Shown here one piece after another: positions 33,466 through 41,003 of a DNA stretch of 41,003 nucleotides; the stretch's first letter is position 1; every line of letters begins with the position of its first letter. Location of the stretch: contig CAMJWL010000008.1 of NCBI GenBank assembly GCA_946409405.1, forward strand, positions 1 to 41,003. The letters run 5' to 3'. Source of the DNA: an uncultured Bacteroidales bacterium. Its GTDB lineage: Bacteria; Bacteroidota; Bacteroidia; Bacteroidales; UBA3824. Under the pieces are notes generated by a model. That model ran no database searches. It was not told the origin of the DNA and saw only the letters and a program-made list of their open reading frames with translations. Position numbers and translations under genes: made by a program.

Positions 33466-36400
33466 ATGAAAAGATTTCGTCCAATTCACTTGTTGCGATC
33501 TCTGTTTATGTTGCTTGCGCTGATATGTATCAGTGTGGCGACGTATGCACAGAAGCAAGTAAGTGGCAAAGTAACCGACGAACAGGGACAGACGCTCCCC
33601 GGTGTCAATGTGATAGAGAAAGGCACTACCAACGGCACTATCTCCGACATCGACGGCGTTTACAACCTGAACGTCAAAGACAACGCCGTGTTGGAGTTCA
33701 GTTACATCGGTTTCGAGACCATCGAAATCAACGTCTCCAACGGCACTACTTTCAACGTAACCCTCTCCGAAGACACCAAGCAAATTGACGAGGTTGTCGT
33801 AGTGGGCTACGGCACAATGAAAAAATCCGATGTTTCGGGTTCGTCCATCACCGTGGGCGCAGACGACATCGCTGGATTTGTAGGTTCGGGCATCGACCAG
33901 GCTTTGCAGGGCAAGGCTGCGGGCGTGCAGATTACAGCCAACTCCGGTCAGCCTGGCGGCGGTATGAACGTGCAGATTCGTGGCGCGTCCACACTCAACG
34001 CCGCTAACGCACAGCCTCTCTACGTTGTGGACGGCGTGCCGATGCAAAACGTTGTAAAAGGCGGCAACGACTACGGCCTCAGCCTTGGCAACGGCGCGGT
34101 AGGTACATTCTCCGGCATCTCCAACCTCAATCCCGACGACATCGAGAGCATGGAGATTCTCAAAGACGCTTCTGCAACTGCCATCTACGGTTCGCGCGCT
34201 GCCAACGGCGTTGTGCTTATCACCACCAAGCAGGGTAAGAAAGGCAAGGCGCAGTTTAATTACAGCGGAAGCACTGGCTGGCAGACTGTTGCCAAGAGGC
34301 TCGACCTCATGAACTTGCAGGAATACGCCAAGTACCGCAACGAGTTTTACGCCGAGACCCAAAACACCGAAAATTCCGACGAGTTTGGCGATTACAGGCT
34401 TTTGGGCAAAGGTACCGACTGGCAGGACGCCATCTTCCGCACTGCCTTCATGCACTCGCACAATCTGAGCGCGTCGGGCGGCACTGATGCCGTAAGGTAT
34501 TATATTTCTGGCGGTTATTACAATCAGGAAGGTACTATCATCGGCACGAGTTTCGACAGGTTCAATTTCCGTAGCAACATCGACGCCCAAGTAACCAAAT
34601 TTATGAAGGTGGGCACCAACTTCTCTTTCGCCACCTCACACGACTACCTCGTAATGAACAACAGCGAGGACGGCATCATCTCCATGGCATCGTACATGAC
34701 TCCTGATATTCCGGTTTACGACTTGGAAGGCAATTACGCAAGCCTTTCGGGCGAGGGTCGCAGTTTCCAGAACCCCGTTGCTAAGGCCGAAATCATCGAC
34801 AACAAACTTGCCCGCCGCAACCTCGACGTTACACTCTACGCCGACATCAATTTCATGCCGGAACTCACACTCCACACAGAATATTCGTTGAGCAACGCCA
34901 ACACCAATTCTTATTACTTCCTGCCTACGTACAAATTCTCGCCCACCGACTTCAACAATCAGAGCACAAGTCAGGACGGCAAGTACGACAACCGTTTCTG
35001 GCAGGTGAAGAACTTCCTCACCTACACCAAAACCTTTGGCGATCATAGCCTTACAGCCATGATTGGTCAGGAAACTTCCGAATACGAATGGGAAAACATG
35101 AGCGTCAAGAATACCGGCCTCTCTTCTAACGACATCAAGAACCCCGCACTTGGCGCAGGCGACCCCACTATCGGCTATGGCTTTGGTTCGGGTTCGAGGG
35201 TTTCGTTCTTCGGTCGCGCATTCTACGGCTTCAAGGGTCGTTACAACCTCACCTACACATACCGCCGCGACGGTTCGTCTAACTTTGGCCCCGAAAACCG
35301 CTGGGGTAACTTCCACTCCTTCTCTGCATCGTGGAAATTCTCCGACGAGGCTTTCTTCGACGATTTGAGGGACATTGTTAACAGCGGTCGCCTCCGTCTT
35401 GGCTGGGGTCAGGTTGGTAACGACAACATCCCCGCATTTACTTGGGGGGCGGCTGGTCAACTCGAACAATACGGCGGCGGCTACTTCCTTGGTTCGGGTT
35501 ACCGTCCCACACGTGTGCCCAATCCGTATGTTACCTGGGAGACCCAAGTATCTTGGAACATCGGTCTCGACTTGAATTTCATGAAAGACCGTTTCCAGTT
35601 TGTATTTGAATATTACACCAAGACATCCAAAGACATGCTCATGAGCCAGCAACTCCCGACCTACATGGGTACTGAAGGCAACGACGCCACCAAAATCCAG
35701 GCTCCTATGGGCAACTTTGGCGAGATGAAAAACTCTGGTTTTGAAATCACCATCAACACCACCAACATCAACAAGCACGGCTTGAAGTGGACCACCAACT
35801 TCCAGTTTAGCCGCAATAAGAACGAACTCGTCAACCTGAGCGGTTCTGGTAACGACGCTATCCGTGGTTACGCACAGTGGGGCGGTCAGGGCGACCCGAT
35901 CTGTATTTCGCAGAATGGCGAGCCGCTTTACCAGTTCTACGGCTACGTTACCGACGGCATCTATGAGGATATGAACGACCTCCTCAATTCGCCGAGGCGC
36001 GAAGGTCTGCCCATCAGCCGCACCAACGGTACTTGGGTTGGCGACATTAAATACAAGGATCTCAATGGCGACGGCAAAATCAACACCGAAGACATGACCA
36101 TCATCGGCGACCCGAACCCCGCATTCACGGGCGGCATCACCAACACCGTTACCTACAAGGGATTCGAGTTCTCGCTCTTCATCACCGGTAGCTACGGCAA
36201 CGATGTTTACAACTACACCTCAATTCCCCTTACAAGCATGCGCACAGCCTGGAACAACCAGCTCAAATCTGTTGATGACCGTGCAAGGCTCACCGTTATA
36301 GACGAATCTATACAGTACCCGCGCACTGTGCAGGTAAGGGACAAGGACAACAATCCTGTTGACTTGGAGTGCAACTCCTGGATGGACGACCCGACCAACA

Positions 36401-36762
36401 TGCGTGTAACCGGCGGCGACGGCAAAACCCCGCGCGCTTCCATGGGCGACCCCAATGGTAACACCGGCAACACGACCTCCGCTCCTGGCTACCACTCCGA
36501 CCGCTACGTGGAAGACGGCTCTTACTTGAAACTCAAACAGATTTCGCTCGGATACTTCATCCCGCAGAAATATCTCAGGTATGCCAAAATCAGTTCTGCC
36601 AAGGTATATGTGAGCATTAGCAACCTCTACACCTTCACCAAATATACTGGCCTTGACCCCGAGGTGGGCGTAAGCCAGACTACCAACTATGTTTCGGGTG
36701 TTGACATAGGCCGCTATCCCTCGCCGCGTATCTTCACGGTAGGTCTTAATCTTCAATTCTAA
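33466..36762 (+). CDS. SusC-type TonB-linked transporter of the mannan locus
   Basis: 1098 residues. Signal peptide (1-28, ending TYA), a carboxypeptidase-regulatory-like domain (about 30-105, QVSGKVTDEQGQTLPGVNVI), the TonB-box region DEVVVVGYGTMKKSD, a plug domain (about 115-245, GKAAGVQITANSGQPGGGMNVQIRG and ILKDASATAIYGSRAANGVVLITTK) and a beta-barrel ending in FTVGLNLQF. It imports oligosaccharides, here probably manno-oligosaccharides, with the SusD encoded 21 bp downstream. It is much more similar in domain order than in barrel detail to the minus-strand SusC at 25318-28512. Confidence 0.96.
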   Translation: MKRFRPIHLLRSLFMLLALICISVATYAQKQVSGKVTDEQGQTLPGVNVIEKGTTNGTISDIDGVYNLNVKDNAVLEFSYIGFETIEINVSNGTTFNVTLSEDTKQIDEVVVVGYGTMKKSDVSGSSITVGADDIAGFVGSGIDQALQGKAAGVQITANSGQPGGGMNVQIRGASTLNAANAQPLYVVDGVPMQNVVKGGNDYGLSLGNGAVGTFSGISNLNPDDIESMEILKDASATAIYGSRAANGVVLITTKQGKKGKAQFNYSGSTGWQTVAKRLDLMNLQEYAKYRNEFYAETQNTENSDEFGDYRLLGKGTDWQDAIFRTAFMHSHNLSASGGTDAVRYYISGGYYNQEGTIIGTSFDRFNFRSNIDAQVTKFMKVGTNFSFATSHDYLVMNNSEDGIISMASYMTPDIPVYDLEGNYASLSGEGRSFQNPVAKAEIIDNKLARRNLDVTLYADINFMPELTLHTEYSLSNANTNSYYFLPTYKFSPTDFNNQSTSQDGKYDNRFWQVKNFLTYTKTFGDHSLTAMIGQETSEYEWENMSVKNTGLSSNDIKNPALGAGDPTIGYGFGSGSRVSFFGRAFYGFKGRYNLTYTYRRDGSSNFGPENRWGNFHSFSASWKFSDEAFFDDLRDIVNSGRLRLGWGQVGNDNIPAFTWGAAGQLEQYGGGYFLGSGYRPTRVPNPYVTWETQVSWNIGLDLNFMKDRFQFVFEYYTKTSKDMLMSQQLPTYMGTEGNDATKIQAPMGNFGEMKNSGFEITINTTNINKHGLKWTTNFQFSRNKNELVNLSGSGNDAIRGYAQWGGQGDPICISQNGEPLYQFYGYVTDGIYEDMNDLLNSPRREGLPISRTNGTWVGDIKYKDLNGDGKINTEDMTIIGDPNPAFTGGITNTVTYKGFEFSLFITGSYGNDVYNYTSIPLTSMRTAWNNQLKSVDDRARLTVIDESIQYPRTVQVRDKDNNPVDLECNSWMDDPTNMRVTGGDGKTPRASMGDPNGNTGNTTSAPGYHSDRYVEDGSYLKLKQISLGYFIPQKYLRYAKISSAKVYVSISNLYTFTKYTGLDPEVGVSQTTNYVSGVDIGRYPSPRIFTVGLNLQF

Positions 36763-36783
36763 TTAACATTCATCTCGAATAAA

Positions 36784-38631
36784 ATGAAAAACAAAATATT
36801 AGCAACAATAGGTTTGGGCTGTCTGGGAATGTTGCCGGCACTTACATCGTGCGAAGATTTTCTCGACCGTCCCACGGAAGACAACCCATCGGCGGTGGAC
36901 TTCTACCAGAGCGAAAGCGAACTCAAACAGGCAGTCAATCCGTTGTACTGCATTGCATGGTTCGACTTCCAGCGCATGTGGATAGACGCCGGCGACAACT
37001 TGGCGGGCAACTACGGCAAAGGCGCGTCAAACATCTACACCAACCTGCAAACAGGTACGGGCGGCACCGACGCCATCCTCACCAACGGATACGGCGCACT
37101 CAACGCCGTTATCAGCATGGCAAACATCGCCATGACCAACATGGATGCCTACTCGCCGCTCGACGCCTCCATCGTCAACAAATACAAGGGCGAGGCTATG
37201 CTCATGAAGGCGATGGCATACTTCTACATCGTAAGGATTTGGGGCGAGAGTCCCATCATCGACGACAATGTGAAGATTATCGGCGAAGGCAACTCCTACA
37301 ACCTCACCAAAAACACCGAGGAAGACATCTACAAGTACATCATCACCGTATTGCAGCAGGCAGCAGAATACTTGCCCGAATCCAACGACGCCGGTCGTGT
37401 GGACAAATATTCCGCCTACGGACTTCTCTCCAAGGTCTATCTGTATTACGCCTGTCTCAAAGGCAAGGATTCACACTTGCTCGACCAGTCGCTCAAATAC
37501 GCCGACCTCGTGAAGAACTCCGTTCACGGCACTCTCGAACCCGTGTATGGCAAACTCTTCCGTCATGAGGGCGAGACCTCTCCTGAGAGCCTCATCACCC
37601 TCCACTGGTCACCCACCTACAATCCCTATCCGTCCATCAACATCAACCACTGCGACCTCGGTTGCTCTGGTCTCAACGAAACTGGCGCATGGGGTCAGTG
37701 GAACTACGTTACAATCGACCTGATGAACCTGTTTGGTGTCAACTCCTTCGACCCCAACGTGAAGTACGGCGAGCCTACCACCCGTCCCGACAGTTACAAG
37801 GACGAAAACCTCACTGTTGCCGCCGGATACGACGTTAGGCGTCCCGCTACAATGGCTCTCTACCACGACTACATCCCCTTCTGGCAGCGCGACAAGGAAA
37901 TCTCAGCCCTCGGCAAAAAAGGCTTCTACGTAACCTGGAACTGCGGCAAGGAGGATTCAGACAACTCCACCGACGTTGACAACGGCTGGGAATGGGTGTA
38001 TCCCTCTGGTGCGGCTCCCGTTAAGCAAATCCACGGCAGCATCGCCGACCACATCGCCGAATATGGCTGCACCCCCGACGGACAGGGCAGTTGCACTCCG
38101 ATGATTCTCCTTCGCACCGCCGACGTATATCTCTGTGCAAGCGAGGCCGCCTTCCACAAGGGCGACATGGCTACCGCGCAAGAATACATGAACATCGTGC
38201 GCACCCGTGCCGGTGTAGGCAGCGAGCAGTATTCCCTCGACATGAAATTCTACATCGAGGAGCGTCGCAGGGAGTTGGCTTTTGAGGGCGACAATTACTA
38301 CGACTTCCGCCGCTGGGCATACATCGACGTTAATTCCGCAAAGAGTTACATGCTTGCACAGGAGCGCAACTCCCGTGCCTGTGGATGGCTTGGCGGCGAC
38401 GGCGACATGATGAGCGCGTTCAAGAATCCCACCAACCAGGACTACGTAAAACTGAACACAGACATCAGGCCCACGGACATTCCGTCGTCTAACTCCACGA
38501 GTGTTGCCGCCGATGGCGCATTCCTGTTGCCCTTCCCGGACAAGGACGTGGTTGCAAATCCCAACCTCAAAGGAGACGCGCAGCCATACAATTTTTCACA
38601 GTTAGGTTATTATGACGATTCAAAAATTTAA
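36784..38631 (+). CDS. SusD/RagB-type glycan-binding lipoprotein
   Basis: 615 residues. Lipoprotein signal with Cys23 (ALTSC) then EDFLDRPTEDNPSAVDFYQ, a classic SusD start. Helical regions follow (KYKGEAMLMKAMAYFYIVRIWG, VDKYSAYGLLSKVYLYYACL, YIEERRRELAFEGDNYYDFRRWAY), the last being the well-conserved SusD C-terminal motif. It forms the surface lid over the SusC pore and binds oligosaccharide. Its length is somewhat above the usual 500-600. It is followed after 6 bp by a TIG-domain lipoprotein gene. Confidence 0.95.
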   Translation: MKNKILATIGLGCLGMLPALTSCEDFLDRPTEDNPSAVDFYQSESELKQAVNPLYCIAWFDFQRMWIDAGDNLAGNYGKGASNIYTNLQTGTGGTDAILTNGYGALNAVISMANIAMTNMDAYSPLDASIVNKYKGEAMLMKAMAYFYIVRIWGESPIIDDNVKIIGEGNSYNLTKNTEEDIYKYIITVLQQAAEYLPESNDAGRVDKYSAYGLLSKVYLYYACLKGKDSHLLDQSLKYADLVKNSVHGTLEPVYGKLFRHEGETSPESLITLHWSPTYNPYPSININHCDLGCSGLNETGAWGQWNYVTIDLMNLFGVNSFDPNVKYGEPTTRPDSYKDENLTVAAGYDVRRPATMALYHDYIPFWQRDKEISALGKKGFYVTWNCGKEDSDNSTDVDNGWEWVYPSGAAPVKQIHGSIADHIAEYGCTPDGQGSCTPMILLRTADVYLCASEAAFHKGDMATAQEYMNIVRTRAGVGSEQYSLDMKFYIEERRRELAFEGDNYYDFRRWAYIDVNSAKSYMLAQERNSRACGWLGGDGDMMSAFKNPTNQDYVKLNTDIRPTDIPSSNSTSVAADGAFLLPFPDKDVVANPNLKGDAQPYNFSQLGYYDDSKI

Positions 38632-38637
38632 AGAACC

Positions 38638-39936
38638 ATGATGATTAATACAAAAATAAAAACGGCATTGTTGATGCTGATTGGCTTGGCGACGGGCTTC
38701 TCGATGGCTGCCTGCAACGACGACGACGACACCGACACCGGCGCGGATCCCGTCATAAGGTATTTCAGACCCACTGACGCCAACATCGCCGATTCGATGA
38801 TTGTGGATCTTTCGCTCGGTCAGACCGTGGCGATGATTGGCGAGAACCTCGACAACATCATCGGCATCAAGTTCAACGACCAGGAAGTTGTTCTCAACCC
38901 GTGCTACATCACCCCGACGGCGTTGATTTTCACCACGCCCGTGACTATCCCCGGCTCGGTAACCAACACCCTCTACCTCACCTGCAAAAACGGCAAGGTA
39001 ATCGAACACTCCACGCAGACCCTCCTGCCCGCACCCGTAATCGAGAATGTCAACAAGGGCTTCTTGAAACCTGGCGACGTGGTAACAATCAAGGGCAACT
39101 ACTTCATCCCCACGGAGGACACCCCGATTAAGATAACGCTGCCCGGTGGCGTTACCGTTACGCCAGACGAATCGTCCACCTACACCACCCTCACCTTCAA
39201 AGTGCCTGACGGAATTGGTCAAAACGGTGCTTTGTCGGTGGAGAGCGCGTTTGGTACGTCGAGTTGGTCTTACGACATGATTAGTTTCGACAATCTCAAG
39301 GAAAGCAAAATGGACGGCATTTTGTTTGACTTCGACGGCAAAAACGGTGCTATGGTGGATGCCAACGGATGGCGCAGGGGCTATCCGTCAACACCTTCCG
39401 TTGCTTTGTCGGGCAATGCCTGTCTCTTTGACAACAAGGGTGCCGTTCTCGAAGGCGACATTTCTGGCACGTGGCTCGAAGACAACATGACCATGAACTA
39501 CTGGCCCAACGCTTCCGACAATATCCTCACCCGCGTTCCCGTATCCAACATCGACGACTACGCATATCAGTTGGAAATATTTGTGGAGAATCCGTGGACG
39601 GCACTCTGTTTTGCCGTGCAGCCCACAAGTCTGGACGCTGTAAGCGAAAGCAACAACAACAACCAGTATTACAGCTCCGTATCGTCGTACCTGTACGAGC
39701 CGTATCTCTCCACGCCTGAATTTACCACCGGCGGAGAGTGGATAACGCTCACCATGCCGCTCTCTCAGTTTACAAAGACCATCGACGGCAAGTCGAGCGG
39801 CGGCTTGTCTGTTGACGATTTGGCAGGACTCACGATACGCTGGGCGGGCGCAGGTTCGGGCGATTTGAGCGCGGTGCCGGCCTTCTCTCCCAAATTGTAT
39901 TTTGACAACGTAAGGCTTGTTAAGAAAAAGTATTAA
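38638..39936 (+). CDS. IPT/TIG-domain surface glycan-binding lipoprotein (SGBP-B type)
   Basis: 432 residues. Lipoprotein signal with Cys26 (SMAAC) then NDDDDTDTG, a strong surface-export signal. Two or so IPT/TIG Ig-like domains follow (about 40-220; VAMIGENLDNIIGIKFN and VVTIKGNYFIP are typical). The C-terminal part, about 220-432, resembles the glycan-binding domain of SGBP-B proteins (ILFDFDGKNGA, WLEDNMTMNYWP, LYFDNVRLVKKKY). It would capture mannan at the cell surface for the GH26 and SusCD proteins. It starts 6 bp after susD. The ligand is inferred from the locus. Confidence 0.88.
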   Translation: MMINTKIKTALLMLIGLATGFSMAACNDDDDTDTGADPVIRYFRPTDANIADSMIVDLSLGQTVAMIGENLDNIIGIKFNDQEVVLNPCYITPTALIFTTPVTIPGSVTNTLYLTCKNGKVIEHSTQTLLPAPVIENVNKGFLKPGDVVTIKGNYFIPTEDTPIKITLPGGVTVTPDESSTYTTLTFKVPDGIGQNGALSVESAFGTSSWSYDMISFDNLKESKMDGILFDFDGKNGAMVDANGWRRGYPSTPSVALSGNACLFDNKGAVLEGDISGTWLEDNMTMNYWPNASDNILTRVPVSNIDDYAYQLEIFVENPWTALCFAVQPTSLDAVSESNNNNQYYSSVSSYLYEPYLSTPEFTTGGEWITLTMPLSQFTKTIDGKSSGGLSVDDLAGLTIRWAGAGSGDLSAVPAFSPKLYFDNVRLVKKKY

Positions 39937-39954
39937 TTTTAAAGGAACGTAATT

Positions 39955-41003
39955 ATGTTTACAATAAATAAAAACCATTTGCGCACGGCGGCATTTTTGA
40001 TGCTGGTGATGCTGGTAACAGCCATTACATCGTGCAAAGACGACGACGACGCCAAGCAGACCTACAACTTCCTCGAAAGTTTTGGTCCCTGCCCCGTGGC
40101 TCGCGGCGGCGAACTCACCTTCATCGGCAAAGACCTCAGCAGTGTGCAGAGCGTGGAGTTTCCCGGCGGCGAAACCGTTACGCCCAGTTTCCAGGGCAAC
40201 GGCAAATTCACGGTAACAGTTCCCGAATCGGCTCAGCCCGGCAAGTTGATTCTCCACACGTCTTCCCAGGGCGACATACAGACCGTTTCCGAAATCGGTT
40301 ATTCGGAGCCGGTAACTGTTGCCAATTTCTCTCCCTCCGAGCAGCGTCCCGGCGGCGAGGTTACTATTTCGGGTAAGTATTTGAACAACGCCACCGAGAT
40401 TGCAATCGGTCAGGTGAAGATTTCGCTCGCCCCCGCCAACGACGCTCAGCAGTCCGCATACGACAAGTATGTTGTCAAAGTGTCGAGCACCGAGATTAAG
40501 TTTGTAGTTCCCGACGACGCAGTTACCAACGAACTCACCTTGCTCGACGGTCAGGCTGTAAAGTGCGGTACACTCACCGTTACCGTGCCTAAGTTTGCTT
40601 CGTGGAGCAAAAGTGCTGATCTTTTGGCTGGTTCCGAAGAAGTTGTGATGAACGGCTCCGACCTCGACCTTATTAGCAAAATCACTTTTGCCAACGGCAC
40701 TGTGATAGAAGCCGCCAACATCAAACTCTCCGCCACAAAAGCCACCTTCACGCTGCCCCTCGCGGCTGGCGACGGCGCAGTAACGATGACCACAGTCTCT
40801 GGCGTGGACGTTGCTGCCGGTAGCATCAAGACTCTCAGACCTAATGTAACCGCTTTTGGTTCAGCCACCGACAACAGTTTTCCTTATTGCGACGACCTCC
40901 TTTATATTAAGGGTACAAATCTTAACCTTGTAAAAGAAGTAATCCTTGTGCATAAGGAGGGCAAAGAGCAGGTGGTATCTTCCTTCACCACAAGCACCGA
41001 CAC
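39955..41003 (+). CDS. Second IPT/TIG-domain surface lipoprotein (3' truncated)
   Basis: The frame is open from the ATG at 39955 to the window edge, 349 codons. Lipoprotein signal with Cys27 (AITSC) then KDDDDAK, a surface-export signal. The visible part holds several IPT/TIG-like repeats: SFGPCPVARGGELTFIGKDL, FSPSEQRPGGEVTISGKYL, ADLLAGSEEVVMNGSDL and a fourth starting near DDLLYIKGTNL. It starts 18 bp after the previous lipoprotein gene. Repeated TIG domains probably form a stalk that carries a C-terminal binding domain lying beyond the window. Its ligand is inferred to be mannan from context. Confidence 0.88.
   Translation, partial: MFTINKNHLRTAAFLMLVMLVTAITSCKDDDDAKQTYNFLESFGPCPVARGGELTFIGKDLSSVQSVEFPGGETVTPSFQGNGKFTVTVPESAQPGKLILHTSSQGDIQTVSEIGYSEPVTVANFSPSEQRPGGEVTISGKYLNNATEIAIGQVKISLAPANDAQQSAYDKYVVKVSSTEIKFVVPDDAVTNELTLLDGQAVKCGTLTVTVPKFASWSKSADLLAGSEEVVMNGSDLDLISKITFANGTVIEAANIKLSATKATFTLPLAAGDGAVTMTTVSGVDVAAGSIKTLRPNVTAFGSATDNSFPYCDDLLYIKGTNLNLVKEVILVHKEGKEQVVSSFTTSTD

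Noticed and set aside
1-41003. CRISPR array, insertion sequence, integrase, rRNA or known riboswitch
   Set aside because: I looked for spaced repeats, transposase motifs, rRNA segments, and TPP or cobalamin elements before thiL and the TonB receptor and saw none.

Overview
The window comes from a member of the Bacteroidetes, most likely a gut- or rumen-type Bacteroidales. Evidence: a Na+-NQR operon, three TonB/SusC-type outer-membrane receptors, two SusCD pairs, and many lipoproteins with acidic residues right after the lipid cysteine (a surface-export signal in this phylum). Several promoters also match the Bacteroidetes form (TTG or TTTG, about 20 nt, TAnnTTTG). Nothing in the sequence fixes genus or species.

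Layout. 1-4583: end of the nqr operon (nqrB truncated by the window edge, then nqrC, D, E, F), closed by a 28-nt perfect palindrome and a strong hairpin. 4687-7570: an apparently acquired cassette holding an XRE-type regulator and, diverging from it, three orphan genes. The first orphan looks like a papain/C39-fold cysteine peptidase or toxin; the next two are secreted or membrane proteins. The cassette is bounded by a 41-bp direct repeat. 7723-9558: a membrane-bound SpoIIE-type phosphatase. 9715-12803: a minus-strand operon probably concerned with metal ions (DUF2946-like protein, TonB receptor, His-rich DUF4625 lipoprotein). 12918-13082: tRNA-Lys and tRNA-Gly with their own promoter and terminator. 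13367-22856: mostly housekeeping and signalling genes (S41 peptidase lipoprotein, aldose epimerase, an unusual histidine-kinase-like protein overlapping thiL, a nucleoside-type MFS permease, a TPR-SpoIIE phosphatase). 22941-28512: a minus-strand SusC/SusD-like_2/lipoprotein operon with no carbohydrate enzymes. 28748-30670: a third SpoIIE-type phosphatase. 30752 to the end: a beta-mannan utilisation locus (GH26 mannanase, GH130 phosphorylase, SusC, SusD and two IPT/TIG surface glycan-binding lipoproteins, the last cut by the window edge).

How the genes work together. In the mannan locus, the surface GH26 lipoprotein would cut beta-mannan, the TIG lipoproteins and SusD would hold the fragments, SusC would import them, and GH130 would phosphorolyse mannosyl-glucose in the cytoplasm. 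The epimerase that makes mannosyl-glucose from mannobiose is not in the window. Three direct repeats spaced exactly 21 bp apart precede the GH130-SusC block and could be a regulator site. Three SpoIIE-type phosphatases and a kinase-like protein lacking the phospho-accepting histidine suggest a partner-switching network whose other members lie elsewhere.

The most novel-looking part is 4651-7645: a repeat-bounded, regulator-controlled toxin/immunity-like cassette with a composition break inside its first effector-like gene. All domain assignments were made by reading the sequence; no database search was run.
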